From Henriciella pelagia (GTDB taxonomy: Bacteria > Pseudomonadota > Alphaproteobacteria > Caulobacterales > Hyphomonadaceae), in assembly GCF_002088945.1 (NCBI RefSeq), contig NZ_NCSU01000008.1, positions 62,001 through 126,000 of the forward strand: 64,000 nt of DNA, given 5' to 3'. The position numbers and the translations under genes were made by a program. Under the pieces are notes generated by a model. That model had not been told where the DNA came from and made no database searches. It was given only the letters and a program-made list of their open reading frames with translations. Shown in pieces: positions 43,197 through 51,989 of the stretch (positions within the stretch are counted from its first letter, which is position 1; every line of letters starts with the position of its first letter).

Positions 43197-43371
43197 ATGC
43201 GGGAGGCTCTTGTGTTCTGGTTGGTCTGCGAGCGCTGTGCGGGGTCCAGCAGGCCGGGTCAAGCCCGGAGCGAATTTGCCGTCTGGCTTGCAGGCGCATG
43301 CGATGCAGGCTTAGCTCGCGCAGGTTGCGCTGGTGCCGATTCGGGTCTGCGCTGCGAGGCTGGAGGATAGG

Positions 43372-43818
43372 ATGAAACGGGTTCTGATCGCCGCATTGCC
43401 GCTGGCCGCTGTCTCGCTCGCATCCTGTATGACCACCAAATCCTATTCTGCCTGCAAGCAGGATGTGGAGCGGCTGAAGACAGCGATTTCGAACACGGCG
43501 GCGTTCCTCGACAGTGTGGAGCCTGAACTGCAGGCGGCAGAGGCCGCGGCGCGAGTGTGCGACACGCGGCTGGGCACGTGTGAGGCATCGGCGTGGGTGA
43601 TGCGCCTTGAGATCCTGCGCGCCGATGCGGACAGCGAACGGGCCTACTTCACGCGGGCCAATGAGACCTGGCGGCCGGAAGCCTGCCTCGACTACACCTC
43701 GACCTATCGGCTGAACCCGCCACCGCCTGAACGCTACCGCGCCTATTATGAGAGTTATGACAAGGTGACAGCGCGGACCGATGAGCTGATCGCGGAATTG
43801 GAGGCGTTTGGGGGGTAG
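43372..43818 (+). CDS. lipoprotein, unknown
   Basis: A 148-residue lipoprotein: signal MKRVLIAALPLAAVSLASC (Cys at residue 19), a helical region (KQDVERLKTAISNTAAFLDSVEPELQAAEAAARVC) likely to be coiled coil, two paired Cys, and a Tyr/Pro-rich part (LNPPPPERYRAYYESY). GGAGGATAGG directly precedes the ATG at 43372. It is followed by repeat copy 2. No function known. Confidence 0.8.
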   Translation: MKRVLIAALPLAAVSLASCMTTKSYSACKQDVERLKTAISNTAAFLDSVEPELQAAEAAARVCDTRLGTCEASAWVMRLEILRADADSERAYFTRANETWRPEACLDYTSTYRLNPPPPERYRAYYESYDKVTARTDELIAELEAFGG

Positions 43819-43843
43819 CGACGGACGCCGCCTGCTTTTGACG

Positions 43844-43962
43844 CGTCACTCTCGATGAGCCGACAGGGTCATCTGAGAGCCCATCTCCTGCCGCTCCAGC
43901 GGGTGCCTTCCTTGATAATGGGAGATGGGCCCTCTGACGGGCTGCGCCCGTCGAGGGTGACG
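43844..43962. repeat. dispersed ~115-bp palindromic repeat, copy 2
   Basis: Begins CGTCACTCTCGATGAGC and ends GTCGAGGGTGACG, matching copy 1 (27569-27683) at both ends and in the middle (CCATCTCC ... GGAGATGGGCCCTC). The two arms are complementary, so the unit can form a long stem. It lies between a lipoprotein gene and dihydroorotase. Confidence 0.75.
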
Positions 43963-44042
43963 ATAAACTTCGCCGTTTCACTTGATCAGTTGAATGTCAT
44001 GCCATTCGTGACATTCCGCACCAAGCGGCGCATAACGCCCCC

Positions 44043-45386
44043 ATGACCCAGACCTATGACCTTATCCTGAAGAATGGCACGGTGGTTTCGCCGGGCGGTG
44101 AAGAGCTTGTCGATGTTGCCGTGCGCGGCGAGAAGATTGTCGCCATCGGCAAATTCGAGGCGTCGCAGGCTGGCGAAGTTTATGACGCGACCGGGCTTCA
44201 TATCCTGCCGGGGGTGATCGACAGCCAGGTCCATTTCCGTGAGCCGGGGCTGGAGCACAAGGCCGACCTTGAGACCGAAGCGCGCTCTGCGGCGCTGGGC
44301 GGCGTGACGGCGGTGTTCGAGATGCCGAACACCAACCCGTCCACGACGACGCCGGAAATGCTGACCGACAAGCTTGCCCGCGCGAAGGGCCGGATGGATG
44401 TCGACCATGCCTTCTATGCCGGCGCGACGAATGAGAACCCGCACCTGCTCGCCGAGATGGAGCAGATGCAGGGCTGCTGCGGTGTGAAGGTCTTCATGGG
44501 CGCATCGACGGGTGACCTGCTGGTGAAGGATGACGAAGGCGTTGAGGCCGTGCTGCGCGCGATCAAGCGGCGGGCGGCGTTCCACTCGGAGGACGAGTAC
44601 AGACTGGAAGAGCGGCGTTCTCTTGCGGTTGAAGGCGACTGGCACAGCCATATTGTGGTGCGCGATGTCGAGGCGGCGGTCAGCTCGACCAGGCGGCTGC
44701 TGAAGATTGCCCGCAAGACCGGCAAGCGCATCCATGTGCTGCATATCTCGACGGCGGAAGAGATGGAGCTCTTGCGCGATGCGAAGGATGTCGCGTCGGT
44801 CGAGGTGCTGCCGAACCATCTGACGCTGGCTGCGCCCGATTGCTATGACCGGCTCAAGGGCTTTGCCCAGCAGAACCCGCCGGTGCGCGAGCAGCGCCAT
44901 CAGGATGCGCTTTGGCGCGCTTTGAATGCCGGGATCGTGGATGTCGTCGCGACCGACCATGCGCCGCATACGCGCGAGGAAAAGGAGCGGCCTTATCCAG
45001 CGTCTCCGTCTGGTATGCCGGGTGTGCAGACCTTCGTGCCGGTGATGCTGACGCATGTGAACAATGGCAAGTTGAGCCTTCGCCGCTTTGTCGAGCTGAC
45101 GAGTGCCGGGCCGCAGCGCGTCTTCGGCATCGCGACCAAGGGCCGGATTGCCGAGGGCTATGATGCCGACTTCACCATCGTTGACATGAAGCACAAGCAG
45201 ACCATCACGCATGAATGGGCCAAGGCCAAATGTGGCTGGACGCCCTATGACGGCTTCGAGGCGCAAGGCTGGCCTGTGGCGACCATCATCCGCGGGCGCT
45301 TCGTGATGCGCGACGGCGAGATCACGCGACAAGGCGGCGGCAAGCCGGTGCGGTTCAATGAGACGCTGGAGCCGGCTGAGATTTGA
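44043..45386 (+). CDS. pyrC: dihydroorotase
   Basis: A 447-residue amidohydrolase converting carbamoyl aspartate to dihydroorotate in pyrimidine synthesis. The metal motif VIDSQVHFREPG, the Lys in GVKVFMGASTGD, the His in HVLHIST and the Asp in VATDHAPH are all present. The class I type length is normal. An allantoinase role is an alternative because the families are close. It overlaps the next gene (TTGA). Confidence 0.92.
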   Translation: MTQTYDLILKNGTVVSPGGEELVDVAVRGEKIVAIGKFEASQAGEVYDATGLHILPGVIDSQVHFREPGLEHKADLETEARSAALGGVTAVFEMPNTNPSTTTPEMLTDKLARAKGRMDVDHAFYAGATNENPHLLAEMEQMQGCCGVKVFMGASTGDLLVKDDEGVEAVLRAIKRRAAFHSEDEYRLEERRSLAVEGDWHSHIVVRDVEAAVSSTRRLLKIARKTGKRIHVLHISTAEEMELLRDAKDVASVEVLPNHLTLAAPDCYDRLKGFAQQNPPVREQRHQDALWRALNAGIVDVVATDHAPHTREEKERPYPASPSGMPGVQTFVPVMLTHVNNGKLSLRRFVELTSAGPQRVFGIATKGRIAEGYDADFTIVDMKHKQTITHEWAKAKCGWTPYDGFEAQGWPVATIIRGRFVMRDGEITRQGGGKPVRFNETLEPAEI

Positions 45387-45970
45387 GCGTTCCTGCGGAG
45401 CTGATCGAGGGCCTGAAGGCCCGCTATGGCGAGCCGCAGCGGCATTATCATACCTGGGATCACATCACCGCGCTGAAGCGACATTATGACAGCCTGTCGG
45501 ATGCCTGGTCGCGGCCCGAGCCGGTGCTCTGGGCGCTCTACTGGCACGATGCGATCTACGATCCGACACGCGGGGACAATGAGGAACTGAGCGCTCAGCT
45601 GCTGGAGGAGCAGGGGCGCGGGCATATCAGTGATGATGATCTAACTTTCGCGGCGAAAATCATCCGGGCGACGGCGAAGCATGAAGTGCCGGATGGTCTA
45701 AGCGCGAGCGATGCACATGACCTTGCCCTGTTTCTCGACATCGACCTGTCGATCCTGGGTGCGCCGACAGCTGTGTTTGACCGGTACGAGACCGATGTGC
45801 GCAGGGAGTATGGGTTCGTGCCCGACGAGGCGTTCCGAGCCGGGCGGGCGCGCATTCTGAAGGGCTTTGCCGAGCGCCAGGAACTTTACTTCACGGATGC
45901 GGGCCGAGGCCTCTGGGACGCGCGCGCCCGATCCAACCTCCAACGTTCACTAGACCGGTTGGCGGACTGA
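45383..45970 (+). CDS. HD-domain metal-dependent phosphohydrolase
   Basis: A 195-residue protein with HD-family motifs: YHTWDHITALK, LYWHDAIYDP and ATAKHEV, a metal-binding set seen in predicted phosphohydrolases of this group. The proposed start is TTG at 45383, overlapping the dihydroorotase stop (TTGA), so it is coupled to pyrC; no better ATG exists upstream. Substrate unknown, possibly a nucleotide. Confidence 0.82.
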   Translation: MSVPAELIEGLKARYGEPQRHYHTWDHITALKRHYDSLSDAWSRPEPVLWALYWHDAIYDPTRGDNEELSAQLLEEQGRGHISDDDLTFAAKIIRATAKHEVPDGLSASDAHDLALFLDIDLSILGAPTAVFDRYETDVRREYGFVPDEAFRAGRARILKGFAERQELYFTDAGRGLWDARARSNLQRSLDRLAD

Positions 45971-46078
45971 CGCCGCGCCGTCCTGTATTCACCGGCATGT
46001 GGCGGATGATGCAAAAGAGCGGCAAAGCTTGATCGCAAGGGTGACCACTTTGGGTCGATATTCGGGGGCAGGTGCGTG

Positions 46079-46600
46079 ATGAGTCTCAGTGACATAGGTG
46101 CAGTTGCGAACCTCCTCTCAGCGATCGCGGTCCTCGCCACGCTGATATATCTCGCAATTCAGGTGGAGCAGTCGAACCGGCTGGCCCGCTCCCAGTCTCG
46201 CCAACGGATGATCGAGCAGACCCAGCAGGAGCTCTATCAGTGGATTGATAATCCCGACCTGCGTGAGGCTTTCCTGAGCTCGAAAGTGCCGTCCGCCGAG
46301 ACGCAGTCGAAGATGCACTTTTTCCTCATATCGGCGATGCGGCAGCGGGAATGGGAGTGGTTCCAGTACAAGGACGGCATCATCAACAAGCAGGTCTACG
46401 AAGCCTATCATGGCGTGATCGCGCTCCATCTTGGTATTCCGAGAACCCGGAAGTGGTGGCAAACCGTCGGGCGGATGGGGTTCAACCCTATATTTGTGTC
46501 CGAAGTGGATGCGTTTCTGGAACGCCAGCCACTGACCGAGAAATATTATGAAGATATCCGGCGCTTTGACTCACTGGTTCTGGAATCCGGGCCTGTGTGA
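46079..46600 (+). CDS. family B membrane-anchored helical protein 1
   Basis: First of six family B copies, 173 residues. An N-terminal hydrophobic segment (LLSAIAVLATLIYLAIQV, about residues 12-29) is followed by a helical domain with QREWEWFQYKDGIINKQVYEAYHG and a C-terminal aromatic stretch (RKWWQTV). It matches copy B5 (52735) most closely: both have the same spacing of R-E-[WY]-E-W-[FL]-Q-Y and I-x-K. Probably faces the cytoplasm after the single segment. A GTG at 46076 is in frame but ATG 46079 is used. It stands alone, 109 bp before B2. Confidence 0.72.
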   Translation: MSLSDIGAVANLLSAIAVLATLIYLAIQVEQSNRLARSQSRQRMIEQTQQELYQWIDNPDLREAFLSSKVPSAETQSKMHFFLISAMRQREWEWFQYKDGIINKQVYEAYHGVIALHLGIPRTRKWWQTVGRMGFNPIFVSEVDAFLERQPLTEKYYEDIRRFDSLVLESGPV

Positions 46601-46709
46601 GTCGGTTTTTGATCGCCGGCCGGTGCGCCCAATACGTGTTCCGAACTCGGTCAATTTCGGAAAATTCTAGGCAAATCAGCAATTCCCGTTAATCTCGCCC
46701 GTCAGGGGG

Positions 46710-47324
46710 ATGAGCATGGTGGACACGGGTGAAGTCGAAACGGCGCAACAGGAAGAGTCAGTCGTTCGCGGCAGGCATCTCGACCGGCTCAATCGCTGGT
46801 TGACACTGGCGGCCAATCTTGGCGTGCTGCTGGGACTGATCGTGCTGATCATCGAGGTGCGCCAGAATGCGTCGCTGACGCATGCCGCCATGGACCAACA
46901 GAAGAATAACTTCCTTGCCGAGATCGAACTCAATATCGCCAAGCCTGAGATGTCGGCCATCTGGGTCAAGGCGATCCGCACGCCCGAAGCGCTGAGCGAT
47001 ACCGAGGTCCAGGCCGCAGGCAGCATCCTGGTGTCGGTCATGCTGCAATGGGACCAGATGTTCATGATGCGCGACGCCGGGCTGATCTCCGACGCCCGGG
47101 TGCGCCAGCACATCAGCAACACGGCGCCCTTCTATTTCGGATCACGTTTCGCCAAGCACTGGTGGGCGATGCAGGCCGCAGGCTGGGAAGGCACGGCCAT
47201 GCAGAGGGATGCCACCCCCATCGTGGACGCGGTCGATGAGAATTTCCTCTCCGCGTATATGGACCGGCTCAAGATTCCTGCCGCCTCGCCCGCGATCGCC
47301 GGCCTGGTTGAGCCCGTCCAATGA
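46710..47324 (+). CDS. family B membrane-anchored helical protein 2
   Basis: Longest family B member, 204 residues, with an extra ~30-residue charged N terminus before the hydrophobic segment (LTLAANLGVLLGLIVLIIEV, about 31-50) and the EVRQNASL stretch that follows it in many copies. The C-terminal part keeps the FAKHWWAMQAAGW pattern. Its stop overlaps the start of B3 by 4 nt (ATGA), so it leads a coupled run B2-B3-A1. Start ATG 46710 follows a G-rich stretch. Confidence 0.72.
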   Translation: MSMVDTGEVETAQQEESVVRGRHLDRLNRWLTLAANLGVLLGLIVLIIEVRQNASLTHAAMDQQKNNFLAEIELNIAKPEMSAIWVKAIRTPEALSDTEVQAAGSILVSVMLQWDQMFMMRDAGLISDARVRQHISNTAPFYFGSRFAKHWWAMQAAGWEGTAMQRDATPIVDAVDENFLSAYMDRLKIPAASPAIAGLVEPVQ

Positions 47325-47836
47325 CGCTCAATGACGCCTACCTCCTGTCGCAGATCGTGGCCGTGGTGCTCGTCGCGCCGAGCATTCTCTACCTGGCCCT
47401 GCAGGTGCGCCAGAACACCCAGCAGCTGCGGGCAACGGCGCGGTTCCAATGGGTCGAAGCGTCGGGGCAATTCAATGCGCTGACGGCCGGGAGCGTCCAG
47501 GTTGCGTCCATGTTCCGGAAAGGCTGGGACAATCCCGACCAGTTGGACGATGACGAGCGCATGCAGTTCCTCATCCACCTTGGCCACTTCCTGCAGGTCT
47601 ATTCGACCATGTATGAGCTGCATCAGGAGAAGCTGTTGCCCGAAACGCAATGGTACAACTGCCGCAAGGACATGATTTCCGTGATGAATTCGCCAGGCGG
47701 GCTCTGGGTCTGGGAGGCGTTCGGCAGGAAAGGGCTCCATCCGGAGTTTGTCACCTTCATGGAGGGACTGAGAAAGGCTGAAGACGGAAGCTTCGATCTC
47801 ACAGCGGACGGCATGAAAAGGGAGGCGGTTACATGA
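47321..47836 (+). CDS. family B membrane-anchored helical protein 3
   Basis: A 171-residue family B copy. The hydrophobic segment (YLLSQIVAVVLVAPSILYLALQV, about residues 5-27) is followed by RQNTQQLRATARF. The C-terminal domain has the family pattern of an E-x-W stretch (PETQWYNCRKDMI) and a late aromatic segment. It is coupled by ATGA overlaps to both B2 and A1, so the three are probably made in equal amounts and may form one complex. Confidence 0.72.
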   Translation: MTLNDAYLLSQIVAVVLVAPSILYLALQVRQNTQQLRATARFQWVEASGQFNALTAGSVQVASMFRKGWDNPDQLDDDERMQFLIHLGHFLQVYSTMYELHQEKLLPETQWYNCRKDMISVMNSPGGLWVWEAFGRKGLHPEFVTFMEGLRKAEDGSFDLTADGMKREAVT

Positions 47837-48585
47837 TCCTGCGGCGCCTCACCAAACACGTCAAAGAGCAGAACTGGTTTGCGGTCGCGCTGGACTTTCT
47901 GATCGTGGTCGTGGGTGTGTTCCTTGGTTTGCAGGTCAGCAACTGGAATGAGGATCAATCGCTGCAGGCGCGCTCGGATCAGTCGATCGTGGAACTGCGC
48001 AGGGAGTTTGCGGATATTGACGCAGCAGCCTCAGAGCTTTCCCAGTTCTACCGAGAGATCGTTGAGGACCTTGAAGTTCTCGTAGTGGCCCTAGAGCGAG
48101 GAGAAGTGTCGCCTGACACGTCAGACGACATCATAAACGCCTTGGCCTACGGAGAGGTGTTTGGCGATCCGCCGCCTCCTTCCGGCACGTTTCGAGATCT
48201 CAACAGCTCGGGCAATCTTGCCTTGATCGACAACCAGAAACTGCGTTTGCGTCTGATCGAGTATGACCAGAGCCTTGAAAACATCGTCGCGTCCGACGCC
48301 AACATCAATGCGATGCTGGCTCAATATAATGTCGCTTTCAGGCGGCACGTCACCTTCAGCGCCGCGCACGCAATACCTGATGGTGAGGACTTCAGTTTTC
48401 AGGACGTCAGCTTGCCCCTGGTAACATCTTTCGATTTCGAGGCGATGCGGACAGATCCTGATTTCAGCGTCGCAGCGCAGCAGCATTTGAGACTTCAGAT
48501 CGGCAGGTACATCAATATCCGGATCAGCCAAAGCAAGATACGGCAGATACGAGACATCCTTGATGCAGATGATCATGCAGACTGA
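47833..48585 (+). CDS. family A DUF6090-like membrane protein 1
   Basis: First of six family A copies, 250 residues. The N terminus MILRRLTKHVKEQNWFAVALDFLIVV is the most divergent anchor of the set; the membrane segment (about 17-36) ends in GLQVSNWNEDQ. A likely coiled-coil region (about 40-80) is followed by the shared core FRDLNSSGNLALI near residue 118. Unlike most other copies it has no Cys. N-terminal basic residues predict the C-terminal domain in the periplasm. Coupled by ATGA to B3. Confidence 0.75.
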   Translation: MILRRLTKHVKEQNWFAVALDFLIVVVGVFLGLQVSNWNEDQSLQARSDQSIVELRREFADIDAAASELSQFYREIVEDLEVLVVALERGEVSPDTSDDIINALAYGEVFGDPPPPSGTFRDLNSSGNLALIDNQKLRLRLIEYDQSLENIVASDANINAMLAQYNVAFRRHVTFSAAHAIPDGEDFSFQDVSLPLVTSFDFEAMRTDPDFSVAAQQHLRLQIGRYINIRISQSKIRQIRDILDADDHAD

Positions 48586-48636
48586 GCGCCGGGTCAGCCT
48601 GATGCACCCAATGAAATCCACTGAAAGGCAGCATGG

Positions 48637-49128
48637 ATGACCCTCGAACAGACATACTTCCTGGCGGGGATCATCTCATCCATTGCGGTGATTGCGTCGT
48701 TGATCTTTGTCGGATTCCAGCTGAGGCATTCAGCGAACCAGCAGCGTATCGCAACGGCGGTCGGCTATTACGACATTTTCCGCGACCATATGAAAATCCT
48801 GAGCGAGGCGGGCATGGTGGACCTTTTTCTGCGGGGCCTCGAACAGGGGGCTGATGAATTCGAGCCGGCAGAAAAAACGCGACTCAACGTGTTCTACACC
48901 ATGGTCACGCGCGGCTATCAGGTGATGTACTACCAGGCCCGGAAGAAAGTCTTTGAGGAAGATTTCTGGCAACATTCCCAGAACCATTTCCGAGACCATC
49001 TCGCCTCGAGATACTACCAGTCCTTCTGGACGGCGCGACGCCACCATTTTCCGCACGATTTTCGGAAGCTTGTCGATGGGCTGATCGAGGCCGGACCGAC
49101 AGCGCCGCTGCTGGAGATGGAGACATGA
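48637..49128 (+). CDS. family B membrane-anchored helical protein 4
   Basis: A 163-residue family B copy: hydrophobic segment FLAGIISSIAVIASLIFVGFQ (about residues 8-28), then a helical domain with VMYYQARKKVFEEDFWQHS and the late aromatic YYQSFWTARRHHFPHDF. It starts 51 bp after A1, the largest gap inside the array, so a new transcript could begin here. Its stop overlaps the GNAT gene by 4 nt (ATGA). ATG at 48637 is chosen because the family core follows immediately. Confidence 0.72.
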   Translation: MTLEQTYFLAGIISSIAVIASLIFVGFQLRHSANQQRIATAVGYYDIFRDHMKILSEAGMVDLFLRGLEQGADEFEPAEKTRLNVFYTMVTRGYQVMYYQARKKVFEEDFWQHSQNHFRDHLASRYYQSFWTARRHHFPHDFRKLVDGLIEAGPTAPLLEMET

Positions 49129-49706
49129 CGACCGGTGAGACGGATCCAGACCGCCCGGTCCAGCCGGCTGGCAGGGGATTGAGCGCTTCGGTAACCATCC
49201 GCGAGGCCGCGTCAGCCGCAGACTATGCCGGTTTCGGCGCGCTCATCTCCGAATATGTCGGCTGGTGCCGGGAGCGCTATGCGGCGCAGGAGTGGCTGGT
49301 CGACATGGCGTTCAGTCACCAGTCGCTCGACCGGGAGCTCGAAGCGCTCAGCACCACCTATGGCCCGCCCAATGGGCGCACGCTGATCGCGCTGGATGGC
49401 GCGGAAATTGTCGGAGGCGTCGCCTATCGGGTGCGCTCTCCCGATACGTGCGAGATGAAGCGGATGTATGTCGCCCGCGCGGCTGGCAAGAAGGGCATCG
49501 GACGGGCGCTCTGCGCGGCACTGCTTGACCTGGCCGCGGCGAATAGCTTTCGCCGTATGGTGCTCGACACCACGCGCGACATGACAGAGGCAATCGGTCT
49601 CTACCGGTCGTTCGGCTTCGCAGATTGCGAGGCTTATATCGATTATCCGGACCGCATGAAGCCGATGATGGTGTTCATGCAAAAGCCCCTGGGGTCGGCC
49701 CGATGA
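49125..49706 (+). CDS. GNAT family N-acetyltransferase
   Basis: A 193-residue acetyltransferase with the acetyl-CoA motif KRMYVARAAGKKGIGRALCAALL (about 122-144; R/K-x-x-G-x-G type) and the C-terminal YRSFGFADCEAYI. It is the only non-A, non-B gene in the array, embedded by ATGA overlaps between B4 and A2. Because it is translationally coupled, it is likely to act on the same pathway, for example by modifying a partner protein or small molecule; that is inference. Confidence 0.87.
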   Translation: MTTGETDPDRPVQPAGRGLSASVTIREAASAADYAGFGALISEYVGWCRERYAAQEWLVDMAFSHQSLDRELEALSTTYGPPNGRTLIALDGAEIVGGVAYRVRSPDTCEMKRMYVARAAGKKGIGRALCAALLDLAAANSFRRMVLDTTRDMTEAIGLYRSFGFADCEAYIDYPDRMKPMMVFMQKPLGSAR

Positions 49707-50494
49707 TCCTCCGCCGTCTCGCCACCTCCATCCGCAAACAGGACTGGTTCACTGTCTTCATCGAGACACTGATCGTCGTGCTCGGCGTGTTCCTTGGCCT
49801 GCAGGTCAACAACTGGAATGAGGCGCGCAAGGACCGGGTGGAGGCGGAGACCTCGCGTGAGCGACTGATTGCCGAACTCCAAGCTGATCTCGATGCATTC
49901 GCGGTTCGCCGGCAATGGTACGAGGAAGTCCAGGAAGCCGCCCTGCGCGTGGATGAAGCGCTGCGCTCCGATCCGCCCGAAACGATTGATGAGACGTGGG
50001 GATTTGTTCTCGACAGCTGGATTGCGGGCGGCGAATGGCCGTTCGAGCCATCGGCGCAGATTTACAGTGAACTTCAGAATTCTGGTGATCTCGACCTCAT
50101 TGCCAGCGGATCGATGCAGCGCCGACTGCGCGACTATTATGAAGACTCGGTCAACGAGATTGAAACGCTGATGATATTCCAATCAGGCTATCGCGATCTG
50201 TCGCGCCAATTGATCGAAGGGCGCGTCGGCATGCTCATGATTGACTGTCTCTCCTCGGCACCCAGTCCCGAACCCAGCCAGCCAAGCGCAAACCCTGATA
50301 CATTCTATGAAAACTGTCCGCCGCCAGAAGATATCGCTCTTCTTTTGCGCTCAGCCAAAAGTCTCCGGGAGTCGGAGACGCTCCGATTGCAGCTGAATTT
50401 CCAGCTGAGCAAACTTGCGTGGCTGCCGACATTTCTTGATTACCTTGATCGACAGGCAGCATCGCTCGTCTCCGACCTGGAGACAGAACAATGA
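49703..50494 (+). CDS. family A DUF6090-like membrane protein 2
   Basis: A 263-residue family A copy. MILRRLATSIRKQDWFTVF starts the conserved basic-aromatic anchor, and the membrane segment ends GLQVNNWNEARK. The core IYSELQNSGDLDLI is near residue 120. The C-terminal domain has two Cys (DCLSSAP and ENCPPPE), possibly a disulfide in the periplasm. The start is ATG 49703 overlapping the GNAT stop. It leads a run of four consecutive family A genes, all with ATGA joints. Confidence 0.78.
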   Translation: MILRRLATSIRKQDWFTVFIETLIVVLGVFLGLQVNNWNEARKDRVEAETSRERLIAELQADLDAFAVRRQWYEEVQEAALRVDEALRSDPPETIDETWGFVLDSWIAGGEWPFEPSAQIYSELQNSGDLDLIASGSMQRRLRDYYEDSVNEIETLMIFQSGYRDLSRQLIEGRVGMLMIDCLSSAPSPEPSQPSANPDTFYENCPPPEDIALLLRSAKSLRESETLRLQLNFQLSKLAWLPTFLDYLDRQAASLVSDLETEQ

Positions 50495-51222
50495 TTCTCC
50501 GCCGCCTCACTACCGCGCTACGCAAGCAGGACTGGTTCACCGTCGTTATCGAAACACTCATCGTGGTGTTCGGCGTCTTCATTGCCCTCCAGGTCAATAA
50601 CTGGAATGCGGGGCGTCTTGAGCGAGTGGATACTCAGAACGTGCTGGAGCGGCTGGAGCGCGATTTCGAACTGCAACTCTCGCTCACCAATCGCAGCATT
50701 GGACAGCAGGTCTTGTTGCTCGAGGCGACCAGCCGGCTCATCACTTCCATTCACACAGGTGAGTTCGATGAGCAGACGCTCTTCGAGGACGTCGCTTTCG
50801 TGGACACGATTTCGACCTTGCCCGGACCATCGGCGGCGTTTCAGGAACTCGTGGCCACGGGTCGATTACACCTGATCCGGAATGAGGATTTGCGGGACAA
50901 GCTCTATGAGTATGACAGTTCGATTATGTTCGGGCGCGAAATTTTTGGCGGCAGTTTCACGGCGCCCGTGGACGAACTGGCCCGTGTTCTGTTCAGGGCA
51001 AAAAAGCTGGTCGCGTCAGGCATCCCGTCGGAGACCTTTTCTCAGGTCGGCGCCGTCGAATCTGTTGATCGTGCGGTAATTCTGGAAGACCCGGAAGTTC
51101 TCGCCGCATTGCAGAACGCATACCTGATCCAGGACAATTATCATCTCATCCTGGTCCGGTGCCGCAACCAGATTGAAGCCATATTGGAGCTCCTGAGACA
51201 GGAACGGGAGCGCGCTTCATGA
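50491..51222 (+). CDS. family A DUF6090-like membrane protein 3
   Basis: A 243-residue copy with MILRRLTTALRKQDWFTVV at the anchor, membrane segment ending ALQVNNWNAGR, a charged coiled-coil-like stretch (about 45-75), and the core FQELVATGRLHLI near residue 117. It has one Cys late (VRCRN). DNA encoding the anchor is very close to that of A4. Coupled by ATGA on both sides. Ectodomain identity to its neighbours looks low. Confidence 0.77.
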   Translation: MILRRLTTALRKQDWFTVVIETLIVVFGVFIALQVNNWNAGRLERVDTQNVLERLERDFELQLSLTNRSIGQQVLLLEATSRLITSIHTGEFDEQTLFEDVAFVDTISTLPGPSAAFQELVATGRLHLIRNEDLRDKLYEYDSSIMFGREIFGGSFTAPVDELARVLFRAKKLVASGIPSETFSQVGAVESVDRAVILEDPEVLAALQNAYLIQDNYHLILVRCRNQIEAILELLRQERERAS

Positions 51223-51989
51223 TCCTCCGCCGTCTCACTACCGCGCTGCGCAAGCAGGACTGGGTGACTGTCGCCATCGAGACGCTGATTGTTGTGATGG
51301 GTGTCTTCATTGGTCTGCAGGTCAATAACTGGAACGACACGCGCATGGATCGGTCCGTGGAGCGCGCGACCCTGATCCGGCTGTACGAAGATATCGAGGA
51401 AAGCATCGCAGGCCAGCGCCGCGACATTGGATTTCTCGAGCAGCAGCTGGCCGACCAGGCTGTGGTTTTGAAGGCGCTGGATGATTGCGCCGTTGCGCCG
51501 AAAGATAGCATGACAGTGCAACGCGGTATTGCCACACTTGGCTGGCTGAACCCGCCACGGCTTTATCGACGCACGATCGATGAATTGATTTCATCTGGCC
51601 GCACGGACATGATCGAGAACAGCGAAATTGTGGACGCGCTCGCGCGCATTGTTTCGATCGTCGAATGGCGGGAAGCGTGGTTTTCGTCAACGATCGATAC
51701 ATTGGAGCATCACAGTCAGTTCGTTGAAAGCAAAACGCGATACGACATGACTCGAACGATCAGCAATCCGTTCGTTCCCAATCACAGAGGGGGCGTTGAT
51801 TACGATATTGACGTGCTCTGCGCCGATGCCAGCGTCGCGAACGCTGTTTCCTCAATCAGCTATCGGACGGCTGAGCGCCTTGAAGCCTATCGGCCTATTT
51901 TGGATGCCTATACGGCTTTTCTTCCGCTTCTAGCAACAGAGCTGAAAGACCGGTGGCGTATCGATATCGTCTCGGACGTAGCGCCATGA
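51219..51989 (+). CDS. family A DUF6090-like membrane protein 4
   Basis: A 256-residue copy. Anchor MILRRLTTALRKQDWVTVA (Val in place of Phe), membrane segment ending GLQVNNWNDTR, core IDELISSGRTDMI near residue 119. Two Cys (DDCAVAP, LCADAS) suggest a disulfide. The remainder is rich in aromatic and charged residues (IVEWREAWFSS). Coupled by ATGA to A3 and A5. Confidence 0.77.
   Translation: MILRRLTTALRKQDWVTVAIETLIVVMGVFIGLQVNNWNDTRMDRSVERATLIRLYEDIEESIAGQRRDIGFLEQQLADQAVVLKALDDCAVAPKDSMTVQRGIATLGWLNPPRLYRRTIDELISSGRTDMIENSEIVDALARIVSIVEWREAWFSSTIDTLEHHSQFVESKTRYDMTRTISNPFVPNHRGGVDYDIDVLCADASVANAVSSISYRTAERLEAYRPILDAYTAFLPLLATELKDRWRIDIVSDVAP

Noticed and set aside
43986-45332. A 448-codon minus-strand frame opposite dihydroorotase
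   Set aside because: Arg/His-rich composition typical of a shadow frame; the plus strand has complete amidohydrolase motifs.
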